DNA of 13,578 nt from Bacteroidales bacterium. GTDB lineage: Bacteria > Bacteroidota > Bacteroidia > Bacteroidales > Bacteroidaceae. The stretch lies in the NCBI GenBank assembly GCA_004555425.1, contig SFID01000085.1, positions 1-13,578 of the forward strand, read 5' to 3'. Below, one piece after another: positions 1 to 6,519 of the stretch. Below the pieces are notes generated by a model. That model was not told the DNA's origin, did not search any database, and worked only from the letters and a program-made list of their open reading frames with translations. Position numbers and translations under genes: made by a program. Position 1 is the first letter of the stretch, and each line of letters begins with the position of its first letter.

Positions 1-4
1 TCTT

Positions 5-98
5 CAAGGGGTTTATCTTGGTTTTTGTCTTTCTAACCTGAACTTGGGCCTAAAATTTAGTTGGGAGTTGTTTGCAAAGAAAACGACCTGAGTAGTTA
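5..98. repeat. Left-edge copy of a dispersed, diverged repeat
   Basis: This gene-free stretch shares three words in order with the reverse complement of 13409-13492: CAAGGGG, GGTTTTTGT, and ACCTGAGTAGTTA (13 bases identical). The words sit at offsets 0, 15 and 81 here and 0, 16 and 71 in the other copy. The sequence between them is poorly conserved. Similarity stops at base 98, exactly where the inverted-end element at 98-292 begins, so that element may have inserted into or replaced part of this repeat. I see no coding potential. The copies could be remnants of a mobile element end or a conserved non-coding family; which one cannot be decided from the window. Confidence 0.4.
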
Positions 99-292
99 CC
101 ACGAATATTACGAATTTTTCGAATGTGGCTGAGAGGCTAACTGAAGGAATAATTCGATTCGTGCTTCACACGAATCTATCTGAATCACACGAATGCAGGT
201 GAGAACAGCCCACCCTGCCAAAATTAGAATCATTCGTGGTGGAAAAAGAAAACACACTCTTCAGCATTCGTAAAATTCGAAATATTCGTGTT
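98..292. repeat. MITE-like element, copy 1 (inverted CGAAT-rich ends)
   Basis: The first 28 bases (98-125) and the last 28 (265-292) are near-perfect inverted repeats, both reading approximately CACGAATATTnCGAATTTT and then nCGAATG inward. Each end has three CGAAT words at exactly 9-bp spacing (102, 111, 120). Internal inverted words (ATTCGTG, CACGAAT) give further pairing. The element encodes no protein. A second copy lies at 453-648, and the larger unit around them (about 100-345 versus 455-701) is a direct duplication with offset 355-356. The form resembles a non-autonomous inverted-repeat element or a REP-type palindrome. No transposase or clear target-site duplication is visible. Confidence 0.7.
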
Positions 293-352
293 TAAAAAAA
301 CACCGCGATGCCTGCGCGCCCTGTTATTTAGATTTCTATTGGGGTCCTCTCC

Positions 353-433
353 AACTCCTAACTCCTAACTCCTAACTCCTAACTAATAACAACCTGTCTC
401 CAACTCCTAACTCCTAACTCCTAACTCCTAACT
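353..433. repeat. Two AACTCCT heptanucleotide arrays
   Basis: Four tandem AACTCCT units plus AACT occupy 353-384, followed by AATAACAACCTG. The same arrangement recurs at 402-433, so the array together with its downstream flank has been duplicated. The heptamers lie between the two inverted-end elements. Such heptanucleotide tracts change length readily by slipped replication. No gene lies within 300 bases on either side on the + strand; the nearest gene is the minus-strand hydrolase ending at 739. Confidence 0.9.
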
Positions 434-452
434 AATAACAACCTGCTTTTTT

Positions 453-648
453 AACACGAATATTACGAATTTTTCGAATGTGGCTGAGAGGCTAACTGAA
501 GGAACAATTCGATTCGTGCTTCACACGAATCTATTCGAATCACACTAATGCAGGTGAGAGCAGCCCACGCGGCCAAGATTCGTATAATTCGTGGTGGAAA
601 AAAGAAAACACACTCTCCAGCATTCGTAAAATTCGAAATATTCGTGTT
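453..648. repeat. MITE-like element, copy 2 (inverted CGAAT-rich ends)
   Basis: This is the second copy of the 98-292 element, with ends at 453-480 and 621-648 that are inverted repeats with two mismatches in 28. The two copies are almost identical over their first 80 bases and last 60. They differ by scattered substitutions in the middle, for example around 560-600. The downstream flank (CACCGCGATGCCTGCGCG, 657-674) is also shared with copy 1 (301-318), so the duplicated unit is larger than the inverted-repeat element. No open reading frame is credible. Confidence 0.7.
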
Positions 649-713
649 TTAAAAAACACCGCGATGCCTGCGCGCCCTGTTATTTAGGTTCCTATTGGGG
701 TTCCCCCAACCGA

Positions 714-738
714 TCCTAACTCCTAACTCCTAACTCCA
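714..738. repeat. Short heptamer array abutting a stop codon
   Basis: TCCT, two AACTCCT units and AACTCCA run directly into the stop codon (739-741) of the minus-strand hydrolase gene. This is the same heptamer family as at 353-433, 3733-3816 and 6433-6516. It would lie in the 3' untranslated end of that transcript. No terminator hairpin is visible here. Confidence 0.8.
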
Positions 739-2082
739 CTAATACTCCACGTCCACCGCCACAGGGAAAAGCCGCAGGGGGTCGCCGAATACTTGTGCGG
801 ACTGGGCCAGACTTTGCACGGAGAGGCGAGGACGGCCGTTATAGACTTGGCGGCCGTTGACCTTGACGATGACGGGGCGGGTGAGTTTCACCAGGTGCTC
901 GTTGAGGAAGAGCGTCAGGCGGCCGTTGGTGGCGGGCGTGTAGGTGCGGGCGAATTTCAGTTCGATGCCCCATTTGGGGTCTAGTTCCGTGCAGGTGTAG
1001 GCCACGTTTTCGATACTGATGTTTATCTCGTTGTTCTCGATGTGGAGGTCGTAGCGCGTGCGGAGGGTGGAATCGGGGCGCGTGTGAATCCAGAGGTTGT
1101 AGAAGCCCGTGCGGTGCTGGCCGTCCATCTCGTAGTCCTCCCAGATGAAATGCTTGGGCCAAGGGTTGCGCTCGAAGGCCGCGAGCCAGGGCGTGGTGGG
1201 GCGGTAGTCAATGTGGTGGCCGCGCTCGGGGATGAGTTCCACGCGGTGGCGATAGCCTGCGGGGTAGAGGTGCTCGAGGCTGTCGAGGGCCTCGCGGGTG
1301 TAGCGCGTGAGGCGTTCGCGGTAGAAGCCATAGTCCTTGGCGCCCGTGCGGAGGGAGAAACCGATGTTCGAGAGGTTCTCGGCGGGTGCATTCTTGAGGG
1401 GTTCGCCGCCCGCCATTGGTCCTGCTGCCGCCAGATAGTCGGCATAGAAGGAGGCAAGGCGTTGGCTGCCATAGCCGCCCTCGGAAATGCCGAAGACGTA
1501 GAGACGCCGCGGATTGACATCCTGGCGCACAAGGGCCTGACGCAGAAGGGCGTCCCAGGCATATTGCTTGCTGCGCTGCCACCAGCGGTACCACTGACCC
1601 TCGTTGGGAATCTGGGGCACGAAGTACAGGGACGGGGCATCCTCAAAGGACTGCGCCAGTTGCAGGCCGATGGACCATTCCTGTGCCTTGGGACCCGAAC
1701 CGTGGAGGTAGAGGAAGAGGGGATAGCCCGATTCGGGGCGCTGGCCCTTTGCGCCGAAATAGAAGGGCATTGTGGCATTGGGTTCGAGGGCCGCGGGGAG
1801 AGGCCAGGCGTGGGCCTGGGCTGCCGAGAGGCTGTCGGGCGCGGGCAGCACAAGGTCGGTGCGCGTCTGCGTGTATGCCTCGCACCAGGCTCGCCAGACC
1901 ATAGCGCGCATTTCGTCCAGTTGCTTGACGGAGAAACTGCCAGCGGGCGGTGTGGCCGTTTGGCCCTTCAAGTGTTGGAGGAAGTAGTCGTGCACCTCGG
2001 CGTATTGGCGCGCGGTCTTTTGGCTGGTGGCGTGGTGGACGGGGAGGAGGAGGAAGAGTAGGAGGAGGGAGAAGTTACGCAT
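739..2082 (-). CDS. Secreted alpha/beta-hydrolase (esterase/peptidase-like)
   Basis: The product is a predicted exported serine hydrolase of about 447 residues. I chose the start at 2082 because it gives a signal peptide directly (MRNF followed by a Leu-rich core, cleavage near residue 20); the longer in-frame start at 2136 adds a charged, repeat-derived extension. The alpha/beta-hydrolase core covers roughly residues 105-295. It has an oxyanion-hole motif HGSG at 127-130, a nucleophile elbow GISEGG with Ser200, a candidate acid at Asp250, and a candidate histidine in RGHH at 289-290. Residues 300-447 form a beta-rich C-terminal region with a repeated basic/aromatic pattern and no motif I recognise. 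The closest general type is the family of exported esterases and PHB-depolymerase-like or prolyl-oligopeptidase-like hydrolases; the substrate is unknown. It is a single-gene unit, flanked on both sides by repeat-rich DNA. Confidence 0.8.
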   Translation of the reverse strand: MRNFSLLLLFLLLPVHHATSQKTARQYAEVHDYFLQHLKGQTATPPAGSFSVKQLDEMRAMVWRAWCEAYTQTRTDLVLPAPDSLSAAQAHAWPLPAALEPNATMPFYFGAKGQRPESGYPLFLYLHGSGPKAQEWSIGLQLAQSFEDAPSLYFVPQIPNEGQWYRWWQRSKQYAWDALLRQALVRQDVNPRRLYVFGISEGGYGSQRLASFYADYLAAAGPMAGGEPLKNAPAENLSNIGFSLRTGAKDYGFYRERLTRYTREALDSLEHLYPAGYRHRVELIPERGHHIDYRPTTPWLAAFERNPWPKHFIWEDYEMDGQHRTGFYNLWIHTRPDSTLRTRYDLHIENNEINISIENVAYTCTELDPKWGIELKFARTYTPATNGRLTLFLNEHLVKLTRPVIVKVNGRQVYNGRPRLSVQSLAQSAQVFGDPLRLFPVAVDVEY

Positions 2083-2116
2083 ATTTCTTTGGATTTTACT
2101 TTTGGACTTACTGTTT

Positions 2117-2467
2117 GAACACGGATTTATTCTCATTCGCCAGTTTTTTGAACACGGATTTTACGGATTATTCTGATGCAATGAGAGTGCCGTTGGGGTT
2201 TTGAACACGGATTTTACGGATTATACTGATGCAATGAGGGGGGCTGCTGGGAGTTTTGAACACGAATCTTACTAATCTTTCTAATGCAATGAGGGGTACA
2301 TGGCAGGGCCTTTCCTCCACGAATCTTGCTAATGCAAGGGGTACTCCGCCAAATCAGAATAATCCGTAAAATCCGTGTTCAAAAAACAGCGGCGTCCTCA
2401 TTGCATTAGAATAATTCGCGAGATTCGTGTTAAAAAAGAAGCCGCAAAATTCGTGTTCAAAAAAAGC
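2117..2467. repeat. Array of 9-bp-periodic CGGAT/CGAAT elements in two orientations
   Basis: This 350-bp gap between the hydrolase start and the PorT stop holds about eight related elements. Forward copies begin near 2117 (partial), 2150, 2203, 2258 and 2318. Reverse-complement copies lie near 2351-2387, 2397-2437 and 2453-2467. The forward consensus begins GAACACGGATTTTACGGAT, continues TATTCTGATGCAATGAG, and is preceded by a T-run; the reverse copies end in GTGTTCAAAAAA. The 9-bp spacing of CGRAT words matches that in the inverted ends at 98-292 and 453-648, so they belong to one family. Spacing between copies is irregular and there are no unique spacers of constant length, so this is not CRISPR. 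No gene is seen. Confidence 0.8.
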
Positions 2468-2470
2468 AGA

Positions 2471-3205
2471 CTATTCAAAATAAAACGTGAGGACAAACAT
2501 CGACATCGTGGCGCGGTCGAGGCTCTCAGTGTAGATAAGTTGCGAGGGGTCGGTCAGGTCCGTGCGCTTCTTGTCAAGAATATTGCCGAGGCCCAGGCAG
2601 AACTTCAATTCGGGAATAAACTTGAAGAAAGGCATATAGAGGTCGCATCCCATACCCATCTCCAGCATCAGGTTGAAGGGCTTCGTGCGCACCTTGGTGT
2701 GCTTGCCCGATGTCAGGTCAATGCTGGGCTGGATGCCGCCGATGACATAGGGGCGGAAATTGTTGAAACGCGGGGCGGCCACCTTGAGATCAACGGGCAC
2801 GGCAATGTAGGTGCTCTTCATGGTTTGCGCATCGCGCCTACTAGTGGCCAGATTGCGAAAGACGATGTGCTTCGTGCCAAAATGGAGGGTGGGAAGCACG
2901 CGCAGGCCCAGGGTCTTGTTCAAACGCCATTCGCCGAGCACACCCACGCTGAAGCCCAAGCCCTGCTGGTCGGCCTGGGCCACCCACTGGTCGCCCGTAT
3001 TAGGGTCGATGTAACCATTGTTGTAGAGTTGGAGGCCCTGGTCGTGGGCACCGATGAAGAAGCCGTAGTGGAAACGCCGCTCGTCGATAAAGGGCTTATT
3101 TTGCACCTTGCGCTCCTGGGCATACAATGCAGGCCCGCCCACAAGAAGGAGGAGGCAGGCCAGCAGCAAACGATGGATGGGAAGACGATATTTCAGACAG
3201 TTCAT
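2471..3205 (-). CDS. porT: PorT-like outer-membrane beta-barrel protein
   Basis: The product has 244 residues and resembles the PorT/SprT family, an outer-membrane protein needed for the type IX secretion system (T9SS) in Porphyromonas and Flavobacterium. It has a signal peptide (hydrophobic core 13-23, cleavage after LYA at 29). The mature part has alternating amphipathic beta-strands with paired glycines (for example FHYGFFIGAHDQG, YVIGGIQPSIDL, FNLMLEMGMGCDL) and ends in an aromatic C-terminal strand (VLTFYFE) typical of outer-membrane barrels. The length matches PorT as I know it. Neighbours are not other T9SS genes, which is common because T9SS genes are scattered. A generic PF13568-type barrel of different function is the main alternative. 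A -7-like promoter element lies about 105 bp upstream. Confidence 0.7.
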   Translation of the reverse strand: MNCLKYRLPIHRLLLACLLLLVGGPALYAQERKVQNKPFIDERRFHYGFFIGAHDQGLQLYNNGYIDPNTGDQWVAQADQQGLGFSVGVLGEWRLNKTLGLRVLPTLHFGTKHIVFRNLATSRRDAQTMKSTYIAVPVDLKVAAPRFNNFRPYVIGGIQPSIDLTSGKHTKVRTKPFNLMLEMGMGCDLYMPFFKFIPELKFCLGLGNILDKKRTDLTDPSQLIYTESLDRATMSMFVLTFYFE

Positions 3206-3309
3206 AGGAATAAGGACGCGGAGGGGCGTATTTATTTAACGCTCGGTCCGCCGAAATATTGCATGAAATGGCCCTGCAACGCGCTACAAAGGCGGAAAGG
3301 CGACTGCTG

Positions 3310-3317
3310 CAAAAGTA
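3310..3317 (-). promoter_or_regulatory. Bacteroidetes -7 element for the PorT-like gene
   Basis: On the minus strand this reads TACTTTTG, an exact match to the TAnnTTTG consensus of the Bacteroidetes primary sigma factor. It lies about 105 bases upstream of the PorT-like start. I see no good -33 TTTG at the expected ~20-base distance, so confidence is moderate. Confidence 0.5.
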
Positions 3318-3401
3318 AGAAATGAGAGGGAGAGGGCGAAAGTATTTTGAAGATTTTGCAAAAAAAACGGCGAAACTACTACCTCGCTAAGTAGAAATAC
3401 G

Positions 3402-3409
3402 TAACTTTG
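3402..3409 (+). promoter_or_regulatory. Bacteroidetes -7 element for the ferredoxin gene
   Basis: TAACTTTG matches TAnnTTTG and lies 75 bases upstream of the ferredoxin start. The -33 region is weak. Together with the minus-strand element at 3310-3317 it forms a divergent promoter region. Confidence 0.55.
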
Positions 3410-3484
3410 TCGGCACAATCTGCCCCCACGGGCGGATATCTCAGACGACATTCCAATTATTAACTCTCAAAAAATTACACAACC

Positions 3485-3655
3485 ATGGCTTACGTAATTA
3501 GCGACGATTGTATTGCTTGCGGCACTTGCCTTGACAACTGCCCCTCTGGTGCTATCTCCGAAGGCGAGAAGTACTCTATCAACCCCGACATCTGTGTAGA
3601 CTGCGGCACTTGCGCCGACGTTTGCCCCTCGGGTGCTATCTCCCCGGGCGAATAA
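3485..3655 (+). CDS. 2[4Fe-4S] ferredoxin
   Basis: This is a 56-residue small cytoplasmic electron carrier of clostridial type. Two complete cluster motifs are visible: C9-x2-C12-x2-C15-x3-C19-P and C37-x2-C40-x2-C43-x3-C47-P. Each is followed by the same SGAIS segment, which shows the internal two-fold repeat of this family. In strict anaerobes such proteins shuttle low-potential electrons, for example between pyruvate:ferredoxin oxidoreductase and hydrogenase or Rnf; the particular partner cannot be read here. The gene is monocistronic, with a TAACTTTG promoter element 75 bases upstream, an A-rich leader without Shine-Dalgarno sequence, and a strong terminator 25 bases after the stop. The strong independent signals suggest high expression. 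Confidence 0.95.
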   Translation: MAYVISDDCIACGTCLDNCPSGAISEGEKYSINPDICVDCGTCADVCPSGAISPGE

Positions 3656-3679
3656 TCCCCGACAGCAAATCACAAACAA

Positions 3680-3711
3680 GCGGTATCCTCTTCAGGGTGC
3701 CGCCTTTTTTT
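3680..3711 (+). terminator. Rho-independent terminator of the ferredoxin gene
   Basis: GCGGTATCCT and AGGGTGCCGC form a 10-bp stem (two G-T wobbles) around a CTTC loop, followed by C and seven T. It starts 25 bases after the ferredoxin stop. Confidence 0.9.
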
Positions 3712-3732
3712 AGTTAATGAGGAATCTTATTC

Positions 3733-3816
3733 AATTAGGAATTAGGAATTAGGAATTAGGAATTAGGAATTAGGAATGAGGAATGAGGAATTAGGAATGA
3801 GGAATGAGGAATTAGG
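3733..3816. repeat. AATTAGG/AATGAGG heptanucleotide array
   Basis: Twelve tandem heptamers: six AATTAGG, two AATGAGG, one AATTAGG, two AATGAGG, one AATTAGG. AATTAGG is a rotation of the reverse complement of the AATTCCT heptamer found at 6468-6488, so this is the same repeat family in opposite orientation. It sits between the ferredoxin terminator and the PPDK_N gene. Confidence 0.95.
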
Positions 3817-3840
3817 AATGGTCTTCCCGATGGCCCTCCT

Positions 3841-3900
3841 CTAAGTTCCTCTACAATCCTCTACAATCCTCTACAATCCTCTAGAATCCTCCAAAATCCT
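3841..3900. repeat. CTACAATCCT decanucleotide array
   Basis: Six consecutive 10-base units of the form CTACAATCCT, exact in the middle three and degenerate at both ends (CTAAGTTCCT, CTAGAATCCT, CCAAAATCCT). The array ends about 50 bases before the PPDK_N start. The frame of that gene is open back through the array to a TAA at 3842-3844, but no ATG occurs upstream of 3953 in that frame. Confidence 0.9.
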
Positions 3901-3952
3901 CAAGCAAACCGCGCCCCAACCATCAGCCAGCAGTCAAAGGCCACATCACCCC

Positions 3953-5713
3953 ATGCACCAAACCTTTCCCCCCATAGCCCCCTTGCGCGAACAACCCTTT
4001 GCCGAAGCACCCACCCCCTCCGACAGCCAGATGCGCTGCGTCGGTGGCGGCAGCGTGGGCGGAAAGGGCACGGGCCTACGCCTGCTCGAACAGATATTGC
4101 GCACCTACACCGACCTGCACACCCTCGAAGGAACCACCGTGCGCCTGCCCCGCACCATCGTGGTCGGCACGGACTATTTCGATGAGTGGATGCAGTCAGC
4201 CGGTCTGCGCACAGCGGCCCTCGACGAAGCCCTCGCGGACGAGGAGAAACTGGCGGCATTCCTGGCCGCGCCGCTGTCCGATGCTTTGCGCGAAGACCTG
4301 CGCCGCTGTCTGGCAGCCATCCCTATGCCGATAGCCGTGAGGTCCTCCTCACTGCTGGAAGACACCGAACTGGAACCCTTCGCCGGCGTCTTCTCCACCT
4401 ATATGATTCCGCCGATGGACGACGATGTGCGCCGTCTGGCCCTCCTCGAAGACGCAGTGCGCGGTGTGTATGCTTCGGTGTATTATGCCGACAGCCTGGC
4501 CTATATGCGCGCCACGGGCCACGATGCTGGCAGCGAAAAGATGGCGCTGATTATTCAGGAAGTGGCGGGAACGGCGTTTGCGGGCCGCTACTATCCGCAT
4601 ATCTCGGGCGTGGCCCGCTCCATGAATTACTATCCCATCGGCGACGAAGCAGCCACCGATGGCATTGCCCACCTGGCCCTAGGGCTGGGCAAATATATCG
4701 TGGACGGCGGAAGGAGCCTGCGCGTTTGTCCCGCCTATCCGCACAAGGTGATGCAGACCTCCGAACTAGACACCGCGCTCCGCGAGACGCAAACCCACTT
4801 TCTCGCCCTCGACACCACGGACCAGGACCTCACACTCGTGCGCAACGACGCCTTCAACCTCCGCAAACTCCACGTGCACGAAGCCCTGGCCGACGGCGCT
4901 CTCTTTGCCCTCGCCTCAACCTACGACCCCTACGACATGGTCCTGCGCGACGGCATCTACGACGGCGGACGCAAGGTCATCACCTTCAGCGGTGTGCTTC
5001 AGCACGACGTCTTCCCCCTCCCCGCACTCCTGCAACGCTTCCTGCGCTACGGCCGCGAGGCAATGGGCGGCGAAGTGGAGATGGAGTTTGCCGTACGCCT
5101 TGAAGGCAACCGCCAAGGCACGTTCTTCCCGCTGCAACTCCGCCCGATGGTGGCCGCTGCCGACAATGCCGACACCCTGGCCGAAGAAATAGCGGCCGTG
5201 CCTGCCGACCGCCAACTGCTGTGCTCGCACCTGGCCATCGGACATGGGCGCGTGGACAACGTGCAGGATATTATATATGTAAGGCGCGAGGCCTTTCAGG
5301 CCATGCACAACCCCCAGATGGCGGACGAAATCGAACGGCTCAACCGCCTGCTGACGCAGGAAGGAAAGCCCTACGTCCTCGTTGGGCCAGGCCGCTGGGG
5401 CAGCAGCGACCCCTGGTTGGGCATCCCCGTGAAATGGCCACATATATCGGGAGCCCGCCTTATCGTAGAAGCAGGTCTGGACCACTACCGCGTGGACCCA
5501 AGTCAAGGCAGCCACTTCTTCCAAAACCTCACAAGCATGGGCGTGGGCTACTTCACCATCAACGAATATGCCAACGACGGCCACTTTCGCCAAGAATGGC
5601 TCGACGCCCTACCCGCCCTGCACGAATCGGCGCACATCCGCCACGTCCGCTGTCCCCAACCGCTGACCATACTCATGGATGGCGTTCACCGCAAAGGAGT
5701 TGTAATATGTTAA
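3953..5713 (+). CDS. PEP/pyruvate-binding (PPDK_N, ATP-grasp) domain protein, short form
   Basis: The product is a 586-residue protein carrying the nucleotide-binding domain of PEP synthase/pyruvate phosphate dikinase (PF01326). Visible hallmarks are a Gly-rich loop GGGSVGGKG (31-39), AVRSSSLLED (128-137), IIQEVAG (200-206), EMEFAV (376-381) and the QLRP strand (395-398). Residues 420-586 form an extra C-terminal region with GPGRWGSSDPWLG (478-490). There is no phosphohistidine swivel motif and no C-terminal PEP-utiliser barrel, so it is unlikely to be a working PEP synthase. From memory, Bacteroides homologues are about 990 residues with two receiver-like domains ahead of this region; here the N-terminal part is absent, replaced by repeats and a 27-residue Pro-rich leader. 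The role is unknown; an ATP-dependent phosphotransfer or regulatory function is possible. M27 is an alternative start. Confidence 0.8.
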   Translation: MHQTFPPIAPLREQPFAEAPTPSDSQMRCVGGGSVGGKGTGLRLLEQILRTYTDLHTLEGTTVRLPRTIVVGTDYFDEWMQSAGLRTAALDEALADEEKLAAFLAAPLSDALREDLRRCLAAIPMPIAVRSSSLLEDTELEPFAGVFSTYMIPPMDDDVRRLALLEDAVRGVYASVYYADSLAYMRATGHDAGSEKMALIIQEVAGTAFAGRYYPHISGVARSMNYYPIGDEAATDGIAHLALGLGKYIVDGGRSLRVCPAYPHKVMQTSELDTALRETQTHFLALDTTDQDLTLVRNDAFNLRKLHVHEALADGALFALASTYDPYDMVLRDGIYDGGRKVITFSGVLQHDVFPLPALLQRFLRYGREAMGGEVEMEFAVRLEGNRQGTFFPLQLRPMVAAADNADTLAEEIAAVPADRQLLCSHLAIGHGRVDNVQDIIYVRREAFQAMHNPQMADEIERLNRLLTQEGKPYVLVGPGRWGSSDPWLGIPVKWPHISGARLIVEAGLDHYRVDPSQGSHFFQNLTSMGVGYFTINEYANDGHFRQEWLDALPALHESAHIRHVRCPQPLTILMDGVHRKGVVIC

Positions 5714-5751
5714 AGTTTGAACGGGAGGTGTGCCATGTCGCAGAAAATTCG

Positions 5752-5759
5752 TACTTTTG
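5752..5759 (+). promoter_or_regulatory. Bacteroidetes -7 element for the NlpC/P60 gene
   Basis: TACTTTTG matches TAnnTTTG, 61 bases before the NlpC/P60 start and 39 bases after the preceding stop codon. This suggests the gene has its own promoter. No convincing -33 element is seen at the usual distance. Confidence 0.5.
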
Positions 5760-5819
5760 CACCCGAATTAAGGCGGCAAGCCCCTTGCATGCTTCTAAAC
5801 CTCACCAAAAACACACAAT

Positions 5820-6311
5820 ATGACACTCAAAAGAATACTGACAGCCGTCCTGCTAACCTTCGCCCTCCTCACCCCAGTTCTGGCACAGCCGCTGGCCAAT
5901 AAATCCGCCAACAACGAAGAAAGCGAACGCAGTCAGATAATCGACCACGCTATGAAATATATCGGCGCGCGCTATCGCCATGGCACCTCTGGACCTCATA
6001 CATTCGATTGCTCGGGCTTCACCAGTTTCGTCTATCGCCAGAAGAACATCAAACTGAGCCGCAGCTCCGTCATCCAATGGACCCAGGGCACCGAAGTCAA
6101 GGAATTGTCGGAACTGAAACCTGGCGACCTCATCTTCTTCCAAGGACCCCGCATGACTAAAAGAGTGGGCCACGTGGGCCTCGTCAAGGAAGTGAACCCG
6201 GAAAAGGGAGATGTGTCCTTCATTCACGCAGCTTTGACCGGCGTTCGCGTTGACAAACTTTCGATGGACTACTACAAGAAACGCTTCATCGGATTCCGCC
6301 GCGTGCTCTAG
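5820..6311 (+). CDS. NlpC/P60 family cell-wall endopeptidase, exported
   Basis: This 163-residue protein has a signal peptide (MTLKRI followed by a hydrophobic core, cleavage near VLA/Q at 22-23) and a single NlpC/P60 domain spanning about 38-163. The catalytic cysteine is in DCSGF (Cys64), the histidine in VGHVGLV (His118), and the third polar residue is His136 in FIHAA. PGDLIFF (101-107) is the usual structural motif. The family cleaves gamma-D-Glu-diaminopimelate or related stem-peptide bonds of peptidoglycan in the periplasm. There is no lipobox cysteine and no SH3 or LysM wall-binding domain, so it is a minimal form. It has its own -7 promoter element and a near-ideal terminator, so it is probably monocistronic. 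Confidence 0.92.
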   Translation: MTLKRILTAVLLTFALLTPVLAQPLANKSANNEESERSQIIDHAMKYIGARYRHGTSGPHTFDCSGFTSFVYRQKNIKLSRSSVIQWTQGTEVKELSELKPGDLIFFQGPRMTKRVGHVGLVKEVNPEKGDVSFIHAALTGVRVDKLSMDYYKKRFIGFRRVL

Positions 6312-6344
6312 GCCAAGACAATTCACTCAATCCCCTATATCAAG

Positions 6345-6385
6345 CCAAGGACATCCGTTGCGCAAACGGATGTCCTTGGTTTTTT
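6345..6385 (+). terminator. Rho-independent terminator of the NlpC/P60 gene
   Basis: CCAAGGACATCCGTT and AACGGATGTCCTTGG form a perfect 15-bp stem with a 5-base loop (GCGCA), followed by six T. It begins 33 bases after the stop codon. Confidence 0.95.
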
Positions 6386-6432
6386 ACCATAAGTTGCTAT
6401 AGGAAAAGGGTAATTGCCGAAAGAAAATGCCG

Positions 6433-6516
6433 AACTCCCAACTCCCAACTCCCAACTCCTAACTCCTAATTCCTAATTCCTAATTCCTAATTGAAAGGAA
6501 CTCCTAACTCCTAACT
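6433..6516. repeat. Heptanucleotide array abutting the mscS start codon
   Basis: The order is three AACTCCC, two AACTCCT, three AATTCCT plus AATT, then GAAAGG, then two AACTCCT plus AACT. The array ends three bases before the ATG at 6520, so it forms essentially the whole proximal leader of the channel gene. The graded substitution C to T along the array (CCC, CCT, TCCT) suggests stepwise expansion of variants. Confidence 0.95.
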
Positions 6517-6519
6517 AAT

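Noticed and set aside
1042..2061. 339-codon + strand open frame opposite the alpha/beta-hydrolase
   Set aside because: It is a shadow frame of GC-rich coding DNA. The minus strand has a signal peptide and an intact hydrolase catalytic pattern.
2097..2104. TACTTTTG on the + strand near the hydrolase start
   Set aside because: No + strand gene lies downstream within reach, and there is no -33 element; probably chance in AT-rich DNA.
2117..2467. Possible CRISPR array
   Set aside because: Copies occur in both orientations, spacing is irregular, intervening sequence is itself repeat-derived, and no cas gene is nearby.
2375..3325. 316-codon + strand open frame opposite the PorT-like gene
   Set aside because: It begins in repeat DNA and has no family motif. 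The minus-strand frame has a signal peptide and barrel strands.
5716..5719. TTTG as the -33 box for the NlpC/P60 promoter
   Set aside because: It lies 32 bases from the -7 element, well outside the usual spacing of about 19-21.
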